A stretch of 6,516 nt of DNA, taken from positions 1 through 6,516 of the forward strand of contig JAANXI010000074.1 of NCBI GenBank assembly GCA_018263365.1. Reading direction: 5' to 3'. The notes under the pieces are model-generated. The model ran no database searches. It saw nothing but the letters and a program-made list of their open reading frames with translations, and was not told where the DNA came from. Each line of letters begins with the position of its first letter. Positions within the stretch are counted from its first letter, which is position 1. Made by a program: the position numbers and the translations under genes. Of the stretch, positions 6,203 through 6,516 are shown piece by piece. The stretch comes from Fidelibacterota bacterium. GTDB lineage: Bacteria; Fidelibacterota; JAANXI01.

Positions 6203-6231
6203 ACCATAGTGACTTCGGTACAGAATATCAA
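6203..6231 (-). promoter_or_regulatory. Candidate sigma-70-type promoter of osmC
   Basis: Minus strand TTGATA (6226-6231), a 17-base spacer, then TATGGT (6203-6208): 5/6 and 4/6 consensus matches at the ideal spacing. The start point would be near 6196, giving a leader of about 40 bases to the osmC ATG. The -35 hexamer and spacing are the same as at hutH. Confidence 0.5.
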
Positions 6232-6300
6232 AATCCACCGAAATTTCCCAGCAGATTTTTTCCCGTATAGCCAAAGCCCGTATTGATTCTGAAATACCGC

Positions 6301-6330
6301 TTGACTAACTTTCACAGCATTTCTGAATAT
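6301..6330 (+). promoter_or_regulatory. Weak candidate promoter of the AGCS transporter gene
   Basis: TTGACT (6301-6306) with an 18-base spacer to GAATAT (6325-6330). The -35 is good, the -10 matches only 3/6, and the position is reasonable (about 45 bases to the ATG). The 220-bp divergent region must hold a plus-strand promoter somewhere, and this is the best one seen. Confidence 0.3.
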
Positions 6331-6374
6331 CCAGGTGCGAATACACATTTCAATAAGACAAAAGGAGTCGATGT

Positions 6375-6516
6375 ATGGAAGCGCTGCAATCAGTTTTGTC
6401 GGCAATTTCGGGAGTGGTCTGGGGATGGCCCATGGTTGTGATCCTGGTCGGAACCGGTATTTTTCTTACACTTAAACTTGGATTTCCCCAATTTCGGTTT
6501 TTTCGGCACGCCTGGC
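6375..6516 (+). CDS. Sodium:alanine/glycine symporter family (AGCS), N-terminus only
   Basis: The first 47 residues of an open frame that runs off the right edge. The N-terminus reads MEALQSVLSAISGVVWGWP, then a hydrophobic helix (about 15-34, VVILVGTGIFLTLKL), then GFPQFRFFRHAW. The combination of a short amphipathic start, a WG-P turn, a first membrane helix with GTG, and a following RF/QF-rich loop is characteristic of the AGCS family of inner-membrane Na+-coupled alanine/glycine carriers. AAGGAG (6362-6367) lies seven bases before this ATG; a second ATG at 6371 is in another frame. About 90% of the protein is outside the window, so substrate cannot be assigned. Confidence 0.75.
   Translation, partial: MEALQSVLSAISGVVWGWPMVVILVGTGIFLTLKLGFPQFRFFRHAW

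Noticed and set aside
6155..6274. 40-residue N-terminal extension of OsmC
   Set aside because: AGGAGG five bases before the ATG at 6154, and the extension would run through the promoter and exceed the family length.
6169..6405. 78-codon minus-strand frame across the divergent promoter region
   Set aside because: It covers both promoter candidates and the start of the AGCS gene, and shows no recognisable protein features.

Overview
The window looks like chromosomal DNA of a Gram-negative bacterium of roughly 50% G+C. It encodes an outer-membrane-barrel-like protein with a signal peptide and aromatic C-terminus and a lipoprotein-type exported enzyme, and most genes carry clear Shine-Dalgarno sites. 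The overall feel of the GuaB, HutH and transporter sequences suggests the FCB side of the tree (Rhodothermota/Balneolota, Marinimicrobia or similar). That is an impression from memory, not a test. I see no insertion sequence, CRISPR array, tRNA/rRNA, phage gene or integration site.

Layout: six genes are on the minus strand and one is on the plus strand. From right to left on the minus strand they are osmC (OsmC-family peroxiredoxin), an MBL-fold protein with a degenerate metal site, an exported endonuclease/exonuclease/phosphatase (EEP) lipoprotein, a small beta-barrel-like outer membrane protein, hutH (histidine ammonia-lyase), and guaB (IMP dehydrogenase, cut by the left edge). At the right edge an AGCS-type sodium:amino-acid symporter starts on the plus strand, divergent from osmC across a 220-bp promoter region. 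No gene-free stretch exceeds 300 bases; the longest gaps are 6155-6374 (220 bp), 4827-5021 (195 bp) and 2810-2949 (140 bp).

How the genes fit together: the EEP lipoprotein and the barrel protein share an ATGA stop/start overlap and are almost certainly co-translated, so they probably act together at the cell envelope. osmC and the MBL gene are separated by 71 bp containing a perfect 13-bp hairpin, so they may be partly uncoupled. hutH stands without hutU/hutI/hutG in view and has its own promoter candidate with an overlapping palindrome. guaB follows it by 56 bp and may be read from the hutH transcript or a local promoter. guaB, hutH and osmC retain all the key residues I could check.

I found no spectacular new system. 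The most interesting items are the MBL protein whose canonical HxHxDH ligands are all replaced, the translationally coupled EEP-lipoprotein/outer-membrane pair with an Asp/Cys-rich insert, a bulged 68-nt inverted repeat upstream of that pair, and several palindromes placed over expression signals.
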